The notes beneath the pieces were generated by a model. The model saw only the letters and a list, made by a program, of their open reading frames with translations. It did no database searches and was not told the origin of the DNA. From Brachybacterium sp. P6-10-X1 (lineage in GTDB: Bacteria; Actinomycetota; Actinomycetes; Actinomycetales; Dermabacteraceae), in NCBI RefSeq assembly GCF_001969445.1, contig NZ_CP017297.1, positions 930,001-994,000 on the forward strand: a stretch of 64,000 bases of DNA, read 5' to 3'. Position numbers and translations under genes: made by a program. Shown piece after piece: positions 63,358 to 64,000 of this stretch (its first letter is position 1; each line of letters begins with the position of its first letter).

Positions 63358-64000
63358 CTACCCCTGCGCGCGCCCGGTGACGAACGCCCGGATCACGGCG
63401 GGGTCGAGCTTCGGCCGACGGTCCGCATCGGCCAGCCCGTTGGCCTCCTGGAGCGTGTCGGTCAGCTGCGTGTAGCAGTGCCCGGCCAGCGCGGAGGTCC
63501 CGTTCAGCGCCGCGAACAGCCCGGAGACCTTCGCCTCGAACTCCTCGGGGGTGGTCACGGTCGCATACCCCCAGGTGCCCTCGGAGGCGTAGGCGATCCC
63601 GCCGAACTCGGTGACCATCACCGGGGCGCCGTCGGTGACGTGCTGTGCGGCATCGTCGATCGGGCGCCGTCCCAGCGGCCCGCGGCTCGCGAGCACCTCC
63701 GCGACCGCGTCCTCGTCCTCGTAGCGGCGGGCGAGGACCGCGGCGTCGGTGGTGTAGTCGTGCAGGGCGAGGATGTCCCCGCCGGTGATCTCGTAGCCGT
63801 CGTTGGCGACCACCGGCCGGGACGGGTCCAGCGCCCGGGTCAGCGCGGTCAGGGCGATGGTGAGGTCCTTCTGGGGGGCGTGGTCGGCCAGGTCGCGCAC
63901 GCCCCAGGACTCGTTCATCGGCACCCAGGTGACCACCGACGGATGGGCGCGCACCTGCTCGACGATCTCGGTCCACTCCGCGGTGACCGCCGAGACGGCG
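63358..64000 (-). CDS. Glycoside hydrolase family 2 protein, C-terminal part (runs off the window)
   Basis: About 213 residues of a GH2 (beta-galactosidase/beta-glucuronidase-type) TIM barrel are present. The acid/base glutamate is in VTWVPMNESWGV and the nucleophile glutamate in VMVTEFGGIAYA. DPSRPVVANDGYEITGGDILALHDYTTD lies between them. The N-terminal sugar-binding and immunoglobulin-like domains are beyond position 64000. The stop is TAG at 63358-63360. The substrate cannot be told from this part. Confidence 0.88.
   Translation of the reverse strand, partial: AVSAVTAEWTEIVEQVRAHPSVVTWVPMNESWGVRDLADHAPQKDLTIALTALTRALDPSRPVVANDGYEITGGDILALHDYTTDAAVLARRYEDEDAVAEVLASRGPLGRRPIDDAAQHVTDGAPVMVTEFGGIAYASEGTWGYATVTTPEEFEAKVSGLFAALNGTSALAGHCYTQLTDTLQEANGLADADRRPKLDPAVIRAFVTGRAQG

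Overview
This is a high-GC actinobacterial chromosome segment. Gene content and order (lepA-MOSC-hemW, a DUF3097 gene beside hrcA, comEA-comEC-holA then rpsT, an OleBC fusion, TANNNT boxes placed just before start codons) suggest a member of the Micrococcales close to Brachybacterium/Dermabacteraceae. That placement is inference from gene content, not from a marker search. I see no tRNA, rRNA, insertion sequence, prophage or CRISPR array. Most of the window is ordinary chromosome.

Layout. 1-7.0 kb: start of hrcA with a CIRCE operator, DUF3097 and DUF4870 genes, and the coupled lepA-MOSC-hemW operon. 7.1-18.9 kb: a sugar-acid (glucarate/galactarate) island. kdgD, a semialdehyde dehydrogenase, gudD and an AEC transporter run leftward. 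A LysR regulator and a tripartite tricarboxylate transporter operon (tctC-tctB-tctA-usp) follow, then a talarate/galactarate-dehydratase-like gene with its own GntR regulator. Two nearly identical operator-promoter cassettes flank the LysR gene and face the two operons. 18.9-23.1 kb: a circularly permuted ATP-grasp/alpha-E operon ending in an M23 peptidase, with a 15-bp repeat micro-ORF between the last two genes, then a solitary PemK/MazF-like gene. 23.1-29.1 kb: rpsT, holA, comEC, comEA and a VKOR gene. 29.1-35.1 kb: oleD, an oleBC fusion, oleA (long-chain olefin synthesis) and a TIM-barrel gene. 35.1-46.5 kb: an Eis-like acetyltransferase, tdk, a YtxH-like gene, putA, a membrane acyltransferase, a GH76 protein, a UDP-glucose pyrophosphorylase and a DUF899 gene. 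46.5-64 kb: an ABC-F gene with a leader peptide, HAD, metG, a sugar porter, transketolase, PIG-L, an FAD monooxygenase, metY, tag, a siderophore-interacting protein, a CrtI-like oxidoreductase, DoxX, a POT transporter and the 3' part of a GH2 gene.

How the genes work together. The 7-17 kb block encodes a complete route from D-glucarate to 2-oxoglutarate with two candidate transporters. The ole block encodes all four olefin activities in three polypeptides. lepA-MOSC-hemW, comEA-comEC, the ole genes and tctA-usp are joined by ATGA/GTGA stop-start overlaps, which implies translational coupling.

The most unusual items are the duplicated LysR cassettes, the repeat micro-ORF joining the alpha-E and M23 genes, the ABC-F leader region, and a recurring promoter layout predicting leaderless mRNAs.
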